Positions 34,752 to 42,989 of a stretch of DNA of 42,989 nt are shown here, one piece after another. Below the pieces are notes generated by a model. That model ran no database searches. It was not told the origin of the DNA and saw nothing but the letters and a program-made list of their open reading frames with translations. Source of the stretch: JANSWO01 sp964351875 (GTDB lineage: Bacteria > Pseudomonadota > Gammaproteobacteria > Pseudomonadales > Azotimanducaceae); contig CAYGQC010000015.1 in assembly GCA_964351875.1 (NCBI GenBank), positions 1 to 42,989 on the forward strand, read 5' to 3'. Both the position numbers and the translations under genes were made by a program. Numbering within the stretch: the first letter of the stretch is position 1; every line of letters starts with the position of its first letter.

Positions 34752-35311
34752 GTCCGGCGAGACCGGGACTCTCGGGCGGCCTTGCGGCTCCAGGTAATGA
34801 CATAGTCGAAACCGGAGGCGATCGCCAGCGCCGCTAGCGTATAGAAACCCCAGGGATCGACCAGGTTGGCTACAACACTGACGCCAGAGAGACCCACAAG
34901 CAGGCCAGCCAGCACGACAAACTGCGCCGCGGTATTGGCCTTGCTGATAAACGTTGGCGCGACTTCCAGCTCACCAAACCAGATGCGGTATATACCCGCA
35001 CCCGCGAGGATCAACAGGTCACGACCGATGACGATAAGCGCCAGCCACAACGGCAGGTGGCCCTGGAGGGTGAAGACGACAAACAGCGTCACGGCGAGCA
35101 GTTTGTCAGCAATGGGATCAAGCATCGCGCCCATGGGCGAGAGCCAGTTGAATCGACGCGCAAGATAGCCATCAACAGCGTCGCTCACGCCAGCAATCAC
35201 CGTCAGCAACAGGGCTTCGGGATAACGCGTGTGCCACAGAAGCCAGGCGATCGGCGCAACCAACGCGATGCGCGCCAGTGTGATCAGATTCGGTAGCACC
35301 CTGAGCTTCAT
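34748..35311 (-). CDS. CDP-alcohol phosphatidyltransferase
   Basis: The 187-residue membrane protein carries the full family motif D-x2-DG-x2-AR-x8-G-x3-D-x3-D, with D44, D47, G48, A51, R52, G61, D65 and D69. It transfers an alcohol to CDP-diacylglycerol, for example glycerol 3-phosphate in PgsA, but the acceptor cannot be told from the motif. About six membrane helices are present. It follows the DUF2066 gene by 9 bp and overlaps hda by 4 nt. This is the gene order seen near purM in many gammaproteobacteria. Confidence 0.88.
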   Translation of the reverse strand: MKLRVLPNLITLARIALVAPIAWLLWHTRYPEALLLTVIAGVSDAVDGYLARRFNWLSPMGAMLDPIADKLLAVTLFVVFTLQGHLPLWLALIVIGRDLLILAGAGIYRIWFGELEVAPTFISKANTAAQFVVLAGLLVGLSGVSVVANLVDPWGFYTLAALAIASGFDYVITWSRKAARESRSRRT

Positions 35312-35320
35312 GACCGCAGC

Positions 35321-36412
35321 CTACCCCTCACCACCGCGCCAGCGCAGCGCCAGAGCACCGTCGAAGCCGGCAGGGCCGGCGGCTTCCAGCCGACCATCAA
35401 GCCGGAGCAGGTCGAGCAACTGCTCATCGGAGGTGCGGGTGGCCAACGCGATCGTTGCTCCGGACGGCACCATTTTCTGCAACGCCACTCGCTCAAACGC
35501 CTGATGAGAACTGAGATAGCGCATCAGGCGACCGTAGTCACCTGCGCTGTTGACGCCGGATATGTCAGCCCGCACCACACGCAACGAGCGGCCAAGCACC
35601 GCAAATCGGCTGGCGAGCGTATTAGCCATATCATCGATCAGCACGCTAGCGGTGACGCGGGCGTCCCGGCCCGTTGAGCGCGCAGAGCCCTCCTCGTTAC
35701 CTAGTTGATAACGCCAACTTCCGTTGTAGCCGCTGTTTGTGCGCTCAATGCGCCCCATCACCACAACATCCGCCTCATAGCGTTCGCTCGCTGGCACAAC
35801 AACGTCTGCCAGTCTGCCCCAGACAACAGCGGGTGAGACCTGGGATACGTCCGTGAGATCAAGTAGCGGAAACACGATCGGCAGACCGCGACGCTCGGCG
35901 GCCCGGCGCAACTCTTTAACCAATTCGCGACCAGAATCGTCATCCGTATCGCTACCCACCAGCGAACGCTGGCCTGACTCGCTGAGTGCAATCCAGATCA
36001 CCGCATTTGGACGATTGCTGCCCCAGAGCGGGAGCTGAGCTGAGCGGATAAGGGTAGTGACCGCGCTACTGTCAAAATTGATCGACAGATAGGTCGGGTA
36101 GGCATCGTCGCCCTCTTCGTAGCCGAAACGATTGTAGTAGCGCTCTGGCTCGCGCAGCGCAGCCGTCACCGCTTCATTGCGCGGTACGCTGGTTAGCCCC
36201 GTCAGGCGCGTGAGCATCTCCAGAAGACCATTGGAAGCAGCCTCGTCTCGCAGCTCGGGATTTTGCGAGGCGACTCCCACGCGCACATCGTACAGTCCGG
36301 CGACTTCCGCGCTGAAGCCCGGCAAAGCGAGCACCAGGGCGCTAGCAAAGATAAGGCCTTGGGCAATGCGGGCGCCGCATCGAGCTGTCTGTCGGTTTCG
36401 GGTCGCTATCAT
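35321..36412 (-). CDS. DUF2066 family exported protein
   Basis: The 363-residue protein has an N-terminal signal sequence (hydrophobic stretch at about 18-34, likely cut near GFSA-EV). The rest is the DUF2066 type, which in gammaproteobacteria lies next to purM and hda. No catalytic motif can be recognised and the function is unknown. It is divergent from purM with 173 bp between the starts, and heads the unit with the phosphatidyltransferase, hda and murG genes. Confidence 0.8.
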   Translation of the reverse strand: MIATRNRQTARCGARIAQGLIFASALVLALPGFSAEVAGLYDVRVGVASQNPELRDEAASNGLLEMLTRLTGLTSVPRNEAVTAALREPERYYNRFGYEEGDDAYPTYLSINFDSSAVTTLIRSAQLPLWGSNRPNAVIWIALSESGQRSLVGSDTDDDSGRELVKELRRAAERRGLPIVFPLLDLTDVSQVSPAVVWGRLADVVVPASERYEADVVVMGRIERTNSGYNGSWRYQLGNEEGSARSTGRDARVTASVLIDDMANTLASRFAVLGRSLRVVRADISGVNSAGDYGRLMRYLSSHQAFERVALQKMVPSGATIALATRTSDEQLLDLLRLDGRLEAAGPAGFDGALALRWRGGEG

Positions 36413-36500
36413 CGGGGTATGGGGCTTTGTCGGCTCGGGCCGGCATCCTACGCAAATCCAACCCGCAGTTTACTCTTCACCGGCAATCTTCGCTGGCCCG

Positions 36501-36529
36501 TCGAGAACATTTACCGGCCGGGGTAAACT
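36501..36529 (+). promoter_or_regulatory. Candidate purM promoter
   Basis: TCGAGA (36501-36506) and TAAACT (36524-36529) are separated by 17 bp and match the -35 and -10 consensus at four and four or five positions. The purM ATG is 57 bp downstream of the -10 box. The -10 and discriminator are shared with the cold-shock gene upstream region. No clear PurR-type box is seen. Confidence 0.45.
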
Positions 36530-36585
36530 GCGCGCCGGTCAATCTCAGCCGGCACATGCCCGGCAGCCAGCAACGGATACCAGCC

Positions 36586-37617
36586 ATGACATCGAAGCTT
36601 ACGTATAAGGATGCTGGCGTCGATATCGATGCGGGCGCTGAACTCGTTCGCCGAATCAGCGGAGCAGTGAAAGCCACCCATCGGCCCGAGGTTCGCTCGG
36701 ATCTGGGCGGTTTCGCCGCGCTCACCGAACTGCCCAGCCGTTACAAACAGCCCATGCTGGTCACCGGCACTGATGGCGTTGGCACCAAGCTGCGGCTCGC
36801 GATCGACTACGATCGGCACGACAGCATTGGCCAGGATCTCGTCGCAATGTGTGTCAACGATGTGCTGGTCACCGGCGCTGAGCCTTTGCTGTTCCTCGAC
36901 TATTACGCCACCGCCAGGCTCGACGTCGATGTCGCCGCCCGAGTGATTGCCGGCATCGCTGACGGCTGCAAGCTCGCGGGCTGCGCGCTGGTCGGTGGCG
37001 AAACGGCAGAGATGCCGGGCATGTATGAATCCGGTGACTATGACCTGGCCGGTTTCTGCGTGGGCGTTGTCGAGCGGGAAGAAGTCATCAGCGGTGCGAA
37101 CATGACCGTGGGCAACGTTCTCATTGGGTTGGCGTCCAGTGGCGCGCACTCAAACGGCTATTCGCTGATTCGCCGCGTGCTCGAGAATGCCGGCCGACCG
37201 AGTGACTCGCTGCTCGATGAGCTCCTGGCACCAACCCGGATTTACGTGGCACTCGTACAGCAGTTGCTGTCGGAATTCGGCCATGACGCCGTCCATGCGA
37301 TGGCCCACGTCACCGGTGGCGGCTTCCAGGAAAACCTGCCGAGGATGTTACTCGACGACGCCCTCGCGGTGCGCGTTGTAATGGATAGCTGGCAGCGGCC
37401 AGACCTGTTCTCGTGGCTGCAACAGGCCGGCAATATCGATGAGCTGGAGATGCTGAAGACGTTCAACTGTGGCATCGGCTTTGTGTTGTGCGTCGATGAG
37501 GCGATCGCCGAACCGTTGATGGCCTGGCTGGGTGCACAGGGTGAGGCCGCTTGGCAGATCGGCGACATTGTGCCCGCGGGCACACCGGCCGCTGACGGTG
37601 AGCTGGTGCTGAGCTAA
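36586..37617 (+). CDS. purM: Phosphoribosylformylglycinamidine cyclo-ligase
   Basis: PurM closes the imidazole ring to form aminoimidazole ribonucleotide in purine synthesis. From the ATG at 36586 it has 343 residues, close to the usual 345, starting with LTYKDAGVDIDAG. Family motifs include TDGVGTKLRLA, GGETAEMPGMY and HVTGGGFQENLPR. A longer frame from 36427 crosses the promoter and is rejected. purN, usually the next gene, is missing; dcd converges from the other side 40 bp away. Confidence 0.95.
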   Translation: MTSKLTYKDAGVDIDAGAELVRRISGAVKATHRPEVRSDLGGFAALTELPSRYKQPMLVTGTDGVGTKLRLAIDYDRHDSIGQDLVAMCVNDVLVTGAEPLLFLDYYATARLDVDVAARVIAGIADGCKLAGCALVGGETAEMPGMYESGDYDLAGFCVGVVEREEVISGANMTVGNVLIGLASSGAHSNGYSLIRRVLENAGRPSDSLLDELLAPTRIYVALVQQLLSEFGHDAVHAMAHVTGGGFQENLPRMLLDDALAVRVVMDSWQRPDLFSWLQQAGNIDELEMLKTFNCGIGFVLCVDEAIAEPLMAWLGAQGEAAWQIGDIVPAGTPAADGELVLS

Positions 37618-37657
37618 CTCTTCCGGCTCGACGTATCGCGGTGCTCCTCAGCGCGTA

Positions 37658-38224
37658 TCAGGTGCGCGGCAGCGTCACACCCGTCTGACCCTGATACTTG
37701 CCGCCTCGATCTTTGTACGTGGTCTCGCAGCGTTCATCTGACTGGAAGAACAGCATCTGCGCGACGCCTTCACCGGCGTAGATTTTTGCCGGTAGCGTGG
37801 TGGTATTGGAAAATTCCAGCGTCACATGCCCTTCCCATTCCGGCTCGAGCGGCGTCACATTGACGATGATGCCGCAGCGCGCGTAGGTGCTCTTGCCGAG
37901 GCAGATCACTAGGACGTCCTCTGGGATGCGGAAGTACTCAACGGTACTGGCCAGTGCAAAGCTGTTGGGCGGGATGATGCAGGTCTCGCCCACCACATCC
38001 ACGAAGCTGCGCTCATCGAAGTTCTTCGGGTCAACGGTGGCCGATGAGATGTTCGTAAACACCTTGAAGTGATTCGAGCAGCGCACGTCGTAGCCGTAGC
38101 TGGACGTGCCGTAGGAAATCACACGGCGATCGCCCGCGTGGCGAACCTGGCCCGGCTCAAACGGTTCGATCATCCGCTGGCTGGAGGACATCTCGCGAAT
38201 CCAGCGATCCGATTTAATCGTCAT
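37658..38224 (-). CDS. dcd: dCTP deaminase
   Basis: Dcd deaminates dCTP to dUTP, the main route to dTMP in Gram-negative bacteria. The 188-residue length is standard. Family segments are SSYGYDVRCSNHFKVF, PPNSFALASTVEYFRIP, GKSTYARCGI and EFSNTTTLPAKIYAGEG, the last including the catalytic glutamate region. It lies 59 bp after mrp on the same strand, as in many relatives. Confidence 0.96.
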   Translation of the reverse strand: MTIKSDRWIREMSSSQRMIEPFEPGQVRHAGDRRVISYGTSSYGYDVRCSNHFKVFTNISSATVDPKNFDERSFVDVVGETCIIPPNSFALASTVEYFRIPEDVLVICLGKSTYARCGIIVNVTPLEPEWEGHVTLEFSNTTTLPAKIYAGEGVAQMLFFQSDERCETTYKDRGGKYQGQTGVTLPRT

Positions 38225-38283
38225 AGTTGATTCTTCTAACTCTAAACAGGGTATTCGGGGCGGGCTGACTGGCTCTCGGCCGA

Positions 38284-39114
38284 TCAGTCATCCGTCATGG
38301 TAATACTTGGCACACCAGATCCGCCGATGTTAGCGAGCGCCGCCAGCAGGGCGATGGCGGCGGTCCGATAGCGCGCCGCAATCGGGCCGTCCGGATCTGC
38401 AGCGACGGTCGGTGTCCCGCCATCGGTCTGCTCGCGGATGCTGGCGTCCAGCGGCAACGCGGCCAACAACGGAGCGCCGTACTCTTTGGCGATGCGCTCA
38501 CCGCCGTCGCTACCGAAGATGTGACTCTCGCGGCCACAATCCGGGCAGATGTGCACGCTCATGTTCTCGATGACGCCGAGCACCGGGATGTCCACCTTGG
38601 CAAACATTTCCACAGCCTTGCGCGCGTCCAGCAGTGCAATATCCTGGGGAGTGGTGACGATAACGGCGCCAGACACCGGAGCCTTCTGGGCCAGGGTGAG
38701 CTGTATATCGCCAGTGCCCGGCGGCATATCGACGATCAGAACGTCCAGCGGCGCCCAATCGGTCTGCATCAATAACTGCTGCAACGCGCCGGTCGCCATC
38801 GGCCCACGCCAGACCATGGGCGTGTCATCCGTGACCAGAAAGCTCATCGACATCGCCTTGATGCCATGCGCCTTGATCGGTTCGAATACCTTGCCGTCAC
38901 GTACCGCAGGCCGAGTGCCCGAGGCAATGCCCAGCATCATGCCCTGGGACGGCCCATAGATATCAGCGTCCAACAGGCCCACCCGTGCGCCCTCTTTCTC
39001 AAGAGCAATCGCAAGGTTCACTGCGGTCGTGGATTTGCCCACCCCGCCTTTGCCTGAGGCAACGGCGACAATGTGCTCGACACCGGGAATACGCGGCTTA
39101 GCAGGACCACTCAA
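38284..39114 (-). CDS. apbC: Mrp/ApbC family iron-sulfur carrier ATPase
   Basis: These P-loop ATPases carry and transfer iron-sulfur clusters. The 276-residue protein has the deviant Walker A GKGGVGKS near 21-28, DMPPGTGD near 138, and the CPDC motif (near 197-200) that binds a bridging cluster. The N-terminal DUF59/MIP18-like domain of E. coli Mrp is absent. The start is TTG at 39114, supported by GGAG about 8 nt upstream; the ATG just before it runs into a stop after three codons. It is divergent from metG. Confidence 0.92.
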   Translation of the reverse strand: MSGPAKPRIPGVEHIVAVASGKGGVGKSTTAVNLAIALEKEGARVGLLDADIYGPSQGMMLGIASGTRPAVRDGKVFEPIKAHGIKAMSMSFLVTDDTPMVWRGPMATGALQQLLMQTDWAPLDVLIVDMPPGTGDIQLTLAQKAPVSGAVIVTTPQDIALLDARKAVEMFAKVDIPVLGVIENMSVHICPDCGRESHIFGSDGGERIAKEYGAPLLAALPLDASIREQTDGGTPTVAADPDGPIAARYRTAAIALLAALANIGGSGVPSITMTDD

Positions 39115-39261
39115 GGGGACATCTCCACTGAGCCTGCGACGCGCGCAGGCCAGACAAACTGTAAGTCGCGGCCGTAGCCGAGACGGGAAAATGGTTGCGC
39201 ATTATGGCGACGCGGCTGGCCGGCCACAAACCGTCGTCCGCCAATCGTTTAACGGTTTCGG

Positions 39262-39267
39262 TATAGT
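39262..39267 (+). promoter_or_regulatory. Candidate -10 box for metG
   Basis: TATAGT lies 68 bp before the metG ATG and is the best -10 match in the 221 bp metG-mrp gap. No good -35 is seen at 17 bp. A repetitive GC-rich leader with three close copies of CCGGCCACGCC-like sequence follows. Confidence 0.4.
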
Positions 39268-39335
39268 CCCCGGCCACGCCGGCCACGCCCCGGCCCAGTC
39301 CCAGCGATCCCTGCAACAGAGTGCGATAGAGAACG

Positions 39336-41408
39336 ATGAGCCGCGAACCACAACGCCACATATTGGTCACCAGCGCCCTGCCCTACGTGAACGGCGCGAT
39401 CCACCTGGGCCATCTGCTGGAAGACATTCAGACGGACATCTGGGCACGCTTCCAGCGACTGCGCGGTAATGTCTGCCACTACGTGTGCGCCGATGATACC
39501 CATGGAACTGGCACGATGCTTCGCGCCGAGGCCGAAGGTATTTCCCCCGAGGCCATGATCGAGGCTGTACGGGTTGAACACGCGAAAGACTTCGCAGACT
39601 TCCTGATTCTTCACGACCGCTATCACTCCACCCATTCGCCCGAGAACGAAGCGCGCTGCGCGCTGATCTACGAGCGTCTGAAGGACAACGGCTACATCTT
39701 CACCGGCGACGTGGAGCAATTGTTCGACCCGGAGCGCGGCTTGTTTCTGGCCGACCGTTTCGTTCGAGGCACCTGTCCGAAGTGCGGTGCTGATGACCAG
39801 GCAGGCGACAACTGCGACAACTGCGCCGCAACCTACGCGGCGACCGACCTGATCGAGCCAAAGTCCGTTGTCTCCGGGGCCGCGCCGGTGCTGCGCTCCT
39901 CCACCCACTACTTCTTCGATCTGGGCCAGTTCGAAGACGTCCTGCGCGAGTGGACAGCCAGCTACGTGCAGCCCGAGGTCGCGAACAAACTGGCCGAATG
40001 GCTCGATGCAGGTTTGAAGTCCTGGGACATATCCCGGGATGCACCCTACTTCGGATTCAAAATCCCTGGTACCGACGACAAATACTTCTACGTGTGGATG
40101 GACGCTCCGATTGGCTACATGGCCGCGTTCGAGAACCTCGCCGCAGACATCGACGGCCTCAATTTTGAAGATTATTGGGACGCCGGATCTGACTTTGAAG
40201 TACACCACTTCATCGGCAAAGACATCATCAATTTTCACTGCCTGTTCTGGCCCGCGGTGCTAACGGGATCCGGCTACCGTCGTCCTACCCGCGTGCACAC
40301 CCACGGTTTCATTACGGTCAACGGCACCAAGATGTCCAAGTCTCGGGGCACGTTCATCAACGCTCGCACTTACCTGGATCACCTGGACCCGGAAGCACTT
40401 CGCTATTACTACGCAACCAAACTGTCCGGTAACTCGGACGACATGGACATCAACCTCGACGACTTTGTCCAACGGGTGAATTCAGATGTGGTTGGCAAAG
40501 TCGTGAACATCGCCAGCCGCTGCGCCGGCTTTATCAACAAACAGTTTGATGGGCAACTCTCCGTCGAGCTGCACACGCCCGAGCTTTGGCGTGACGCCGC
40601 CGCTCGCGCCGGCGTGATCGCCGAGTACTTTGAGGCTGGCAACTTCAATCGCGCACTACGCGAGGTAACTGAGCTGGCTGATCGCGCGAACGAGTACATC
40701 GCCGAGCACGCGCCCTGGAAACTCATCAAGGAGGACGGCAAGCGAGAATTGACGCAGGCCGTCTGCACCCAGGGTATCAATCAGTTCCGTCTGATCATGA
40801 TCTATCTGAAACCGGTGTTGCCGGGCCTGGCTGAACGCAGCGAGGCCTTCCTGAACGTTGCGCCATTCACCTGGGATGATCTCGATGCGCCGCTGCTTGG
40901 TCAAACATTGAACGCGTTTACACCGCTGTTCGCTCGCATCGACAGCAAGGACGTGGACGCCATGGTTGCTGCCTCAACTGATAGCACCGTGCCAACTGAC
41001 GATTCGGTCAGCGCACCCGCGAGCAAGGCTGAGAAAAAAACGTCCGGCAACGAGCCCACAAAAGCCGATGCCGACGCTCCGGCTTACATCGGCATCGACG
41101 ACTTCGCGAAGATCGAACTGCGTGTTGCGAAGGTGCTCGCCGCAGGACCGGTGGAAGGCGCTGACAAACTCCTGCGTCTTACTCTGGATGTAGGTGATCA
41201 CGAACGCACGGTGCTATCGGGCATCAAGTCCGCCTACGACGCTAGTGAGCTGGTCGGCAAACTGACGGTGGTGGTCGCAAACCTTGCGCCGCGCAAGATG
41301 AAGTTCGGCACGTCCGAGGGCATGGTGCTCGCGGCCGGTCCTGGCGGCAGCGACATTTTCCTGATCTCTCCAGATTCCGGCGCCACGCCTGGCATGGTCG
41401 TCAGCTAA
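39336..41408 (+). CDS. metG: Methionine--tRNA ligase
   Basis: MetRS charges initiator and elongator tRNA-Met. The 690-residue protein has HLGH at 23-26 (HIGH motif), the zinc-binding cysteines in CPKCGADDQAGDNCDNC, and KMSKS near residue 330 in NGTKMSKSRGTF. A Ser/Ala/Lys-rich linker near 550-580 leads to the C-terminal EMAP-like tRNA-binding and dimer domain (about 585-690, IELRVAKVLAAGPVEGADKLL). This is the long E. coli type. It is divergent from mrp, as usual, and is followed by the rsx genes. Confidence 0.97.
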   Translation: MSREPQRHILVTSALPYVNGAIHLGHLLEDIQTDIWARFQRLRGNVCHYVCADDTHGTGTMLRAEAEGISPEAMIEAVRVEHAKDFADFLILHDRYHSTHSPENEARCALIYERLKDNGYIFTGDVEQLFDPERGLFLADRFVRGTCPKCGADDQAGDNCDNCAATYAATDLIEPKSVVSGAAPVLRSSTHYFFDLGQFEDVLREWTASYVQPEVANKLAEWLDAGLKSWDISRDAPYFGFKIPGTDDKYFYVWMDAPIGYMAAFENLAADIDGLNFEDYWDAGSDFEVHHFIGKDIINFHCLFWPAVLTGSGYRRPTRVHTHGFITVNGTKMSKSRGTFINARTYLDHLDPEALRYYYATKLSGNSDDMDINLDDFVQRVNSDVVGKVVNIASRCAGFINKQFDGQLSVELHTPELWRDAAARAGVIAEYFEAGNFNRALREVTELADRANEYIAEHAPWKLIKEDGKRELTQAVCTQGINQFRLIMIYLKPVLPGLAERSEAFLNVAPFTWDDLDAPLLGQTLNAFTPLFARIDSKDVDAMVAASTDSTVPTDDSVSAPASKAEKKTSGNEPTKADADAPAYIGIDDFAKIELRVAKVLAAGPVEGADKLLRLTLDVGDHERTVLSGIKSAYDASELVGKLTVVVANLAPRKMKFGTSEGMVLAAGPGGSDIFLISPDSGATPGMVVS

Positions 41409-41429
41409 CGGCCTTGCCGGGAGGGCTTT

Positions 41430-42008
41430 GTGAACGAGCTATTGCTGCTTCTGCTAGCCACGGCGTTCGTGAACAATTTTGTCCTCGCTCAGTTCCTCGG
41501 CCTGTGCCCCTTCGTGGGCACCAGCGGTCGTTTTGACACCGCTGCTAGCATGGGGCTGGCGACCGCCTTCGTTCTTACGTTCGCGGCCCTGCTGAGCTAC
41601 GCCGTCTACCACGGCGTACTGCTGCCGCTGGACCTCGCCTACCTGCGCATAATTGCCTTTATCGTGATCATCGCGGCCACCGTGCAGGCCACGGAGATGC
41701 TGTTGCGTTTCATCAGCCCGATCCTGCATACCGCGATGGGTCTCTATCTGCCCCTGATCACGAGCAACTGTGCAGTACTCGCGCTCGCGCTGCTGGCCGT
41801 CGATGCTGAGCTAAGCCTGCTACAAACGGTGGTGTACGCGATCGGCGCGTCGCTTGGCTTTTCTATCGTGTTAGCGCTGTTCGCCGCAGCGCGAGAGCGC
41901 ACGGAACAGGCAAACGCACCCGCGGCTTTCGCAGGTGTGCCGTTGGCGCTGGTGACCGCGGGCATCATGTCTCTGGCATTCATGGGTTTCAAGGGCATGG
42001 GCTCGTGA
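41430..42008 (+). CDS. rsxA: Electron transport complex subunit RsxA/RnfA
   Basis: RsxA is a core membrane subunit of the Rnf/Rsx ferredoxin-NAD oxidoreductase, which couples electron flow to ion movement and in E. coli keeps SoxR reduced. The 192 residues hold six membrane helices, with LATAFVNNFVLAQFLGLCPFVG near the start and LYLPLITSNCAV in the middle, both family signatures. The cysteine in each belongs to the conserved intramembrane iron-sulfur site. The GTG at 41430 has a strong GGGAGG ribosome-binding site. It overlaps rsxB by ATGA-like 4 nt (GTGATC). Confidence 0.95.
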   Translation: MNELLLLLLATAFVNNFVLAQFLGLCPFVGTSGRFDTAASMGLATAFVLTFAALLSYAVYHGVLLPLDLAYLRIIAFIVIIAATVQATEMLLRFISPILHTAMGLYLPLITSNCAVLALALLAVDAELSLLQTVVYAIGASLGFSIVLALFAAARERTEQANAPAAFAGVPLALVTAGIMSLAFMGFKGMGS

Positions 42009-42502
42009 TCAGCAGCATTGCGGTACTCGCAGGCCTCGCGCTGTTTGCCGGTGCCCTGCTCGCGTGGCTCAACCACCGCTGGCCGCGCAACACCAGCGCT
42101 GAGGTCGACGCCGTCGATGCCCTGTTGCCACAGACCCAGTGCGCCCAGTGCGGTTATCCGGGTTGCCGTCCCTATGCTGACGCGCTGGTCAATGATTCTG
42201 CGCCGATCACCCTTTGCCCCCCGGGCGGCGAGGCACTGGTCGTCCAGCTCTCCGAATACCTCGGCCGCGCTGCAGACGCACAGCTCACTGACGCGCCCGC
42301 GTTAGTCGCCCGAATCGATGAGGCTCGCTGCATCGGCTGCCTGTTGTGTATCCAGGCCTGCCCGGTGGATGCGATTGTGGGTGCGCGCGGGTATATGCAC
42401 ACCGTTCTGATTGAGGATTGCACCGGTTGCGAGCTGTGCTTGCCGCCCTGCCCCGTGGATTGCATTGAGCTGCTACCGGCTCCCATGAGCATCCGACCGT
42501 GA
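42005..42502 (+). CDS. rsxB: Electron transport complex subunit RsxB/RnfB
   Basis: RsxB takes electrons from ferredoxin in the Rnf complex. The 165-residue protein has an N-terminal membrane helix (about 2-22), a 4Fe-4S domain with C46, C49, C54 and C71 (QCAQCGYPGC ... CPPGG), and two ferredoxin-type clusters (CIGCLLCIQACP and CTGCELCLPPCP). All cluster cysteines are present. It is a little shorter than the 180-190 of E. coli because the C-terminus stops soon after the last cluster. It starts inside the rsxA end and overlaps rsxC. Confidence 0.95.
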   Translation: MISSIAVLAGLALFAGALLAWLNHRWPRNTSAEVDAVDALLPQTQCAQCGYPGCRPYADALVNDSAPITLCPPGGEALVVQLSEYLGRAADAQLTDAPALVARIDEARCIGCLLCIQACPVDAIVGARGYMHTVLIEDCTGCELCLPPCPVDCIELLPAPMSIRP

Positions 42503-42989
42503 CCAACCCAACGTGCGTTTTCATACCCGTGTCCCGGGCTTTCGTTGAAGTCGGTGCAAACGTGGCGCGCGGCCACGTCATTGGGCGCGCCGGCGCTCTG
42601 GTGCATGCGAGCATCAGCGGCCGAGTCACCTCGATCGCTCCGCGCGCCCGATTTGCTGACGAACTGCAGCCCGCACTACACATTGGCATCGAGGCACAAC
42701 GCGAGACGCCTGCCGATGAGTTCCTGGAACCACTAAGCGAGCCGGGTTCGGATGCCATCATCCAGCGCTGCGAGGACGCGGGCCTGGTTGGTCTGGGCGG
42801 CGGTGGCTTCCCGACAGGGGACAAGCTGCGCGCCGCGAGCGGCCGCGTTCATTGTCTTGTCGTCAACCTGATGGAGAGCGACGCGGGAATCGGCGCGGAT
42901 GCCTATCTCGCAAGAACAAGCCTCGCTTTGATAACTCGCGGCGCGAAACTCGCGGCGAGCGCCTGTGGCTGCGAAAACATACTCATCGC
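42499..42989 (+). CDS. rsxC: RsxC/RnfC-like subunit, short N-terminus, 3' end cut by window edge
   Basis: The frame from the GTG at 42499 overlaps the rsxB stop as GTGA and is open to the window edge (about 163 residues). It contains GLVGLGGGGFPTGDKL, matching the FMN/NADH-domain motif GLGGAGFPT of RnfC. The usual 45-50 residue start with GGIHPPE is missing; the protein begins at the barrel-like HASISGRVTSIAPR region. The normal NAAECEPYITAD is here NLMESDAGIGAD, keeping N and the first E only. The C-terminal ferredoxin clusters are outside the window. Confidence 0.75.
   Translation, partial: MTNPTCVFIPVSRAFVEVGANVARGHVIGRAGALVHASISGRVTSIAPRARFADELQPALHIGIEAQRETPADEFLEPLSEPGSDAIIQRCEDAGLVGLGGGGFPTGDKLRAASGRVHCLVVNLMESDAGIGADAYLARTSLALITRGAKLAASACGCENILI

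Noticed and set aside
39249..40238. A 329-codon minus-strand open frame opposite metG
   Set aside because: Antisense to the MetRS catalytic domain, with no recognisable domain of its own.

Overview
This 43 kb window is a GC-rich, gene-dense chromosomal segment from a gammaproteobacterium. The evidence is gene order: gyrA-serC-pheA-hisC-tyrA-cmk-rpsA, ubiG-yciK, rluB-scpB-scpA, purM beside a DUF2066 gene and hda, dcd-mrp-metG, and an rnf/rsx operon all follow arrangements typical of Gammaproteobacteria. A PdxJ of the 'SVN.NKIA' type and hairpin-rich intergenic repeats hint at a lineage near Xanthomonadales or other deep-branching gammaproteobacteria. The genus cannot be fixed from the sequence. 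No phage, transposase, CRISPR array, rRNA or tRNA was found.

Layout. 1-8538 (minus): gyrA, serC, pheA, hisC, tyrA and cmk form a chain in which every junction overlaps by 1-8 nt, followed by the start of rpsA, cut by the window edge. It couples gyrase with aromatic amino acid, serine and histidine synthesis, but aroA, usual between tyrA and cmk, is absent. 8730-12689 (plus): an MtaD-type deaminase, ubiG, yciK and a protein with a degenerate GGDEF domain. 12697-18337 (minus): rluB, scpB, scpA, trpS and yciO. 18501-22087 (plus): yciB, a membrane SH3/coiled-coil protein, pdxJ and gdhA. 22088-22812 is a 725 bp non-coding block holding two inverted copies of a multi-hairpin repeat.

22813-27166 (plus): a periplasmic cyclophilin, a membrane-anchored cold-shock-domain protein overlapping argS, and an MFS transporter. 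27225-28442 (minus): a DesA-type fatty acid desaturase, with a 20 bp perfect palindrome upstream. 28895-31565 (plus): a mercaptopyruvate-type sulfurtransferase and mnmC. 31562-36412 (minus): serA, then the operon DUF2066, CDP-alcohol phosphatidyltransferase, hda and an unusual murG (read from high to low coordinates). 36586-37617 (plus): purM without purN. 37658-39114 (minus): dcd and mrp. 39336-42989 (plus): metG, rsxA, rsxB and a partial, unusual rsxC.

The window is mostly housekeeping. The best candidates for something new are the paired structured repeat downstream of gdhA, whose hairpin stems differ between copies but keep base pairing; the murG of a non-dcw type coupled to hda; the membrane cold-shock protein coupled to argS; and the short, divergent RsxC.
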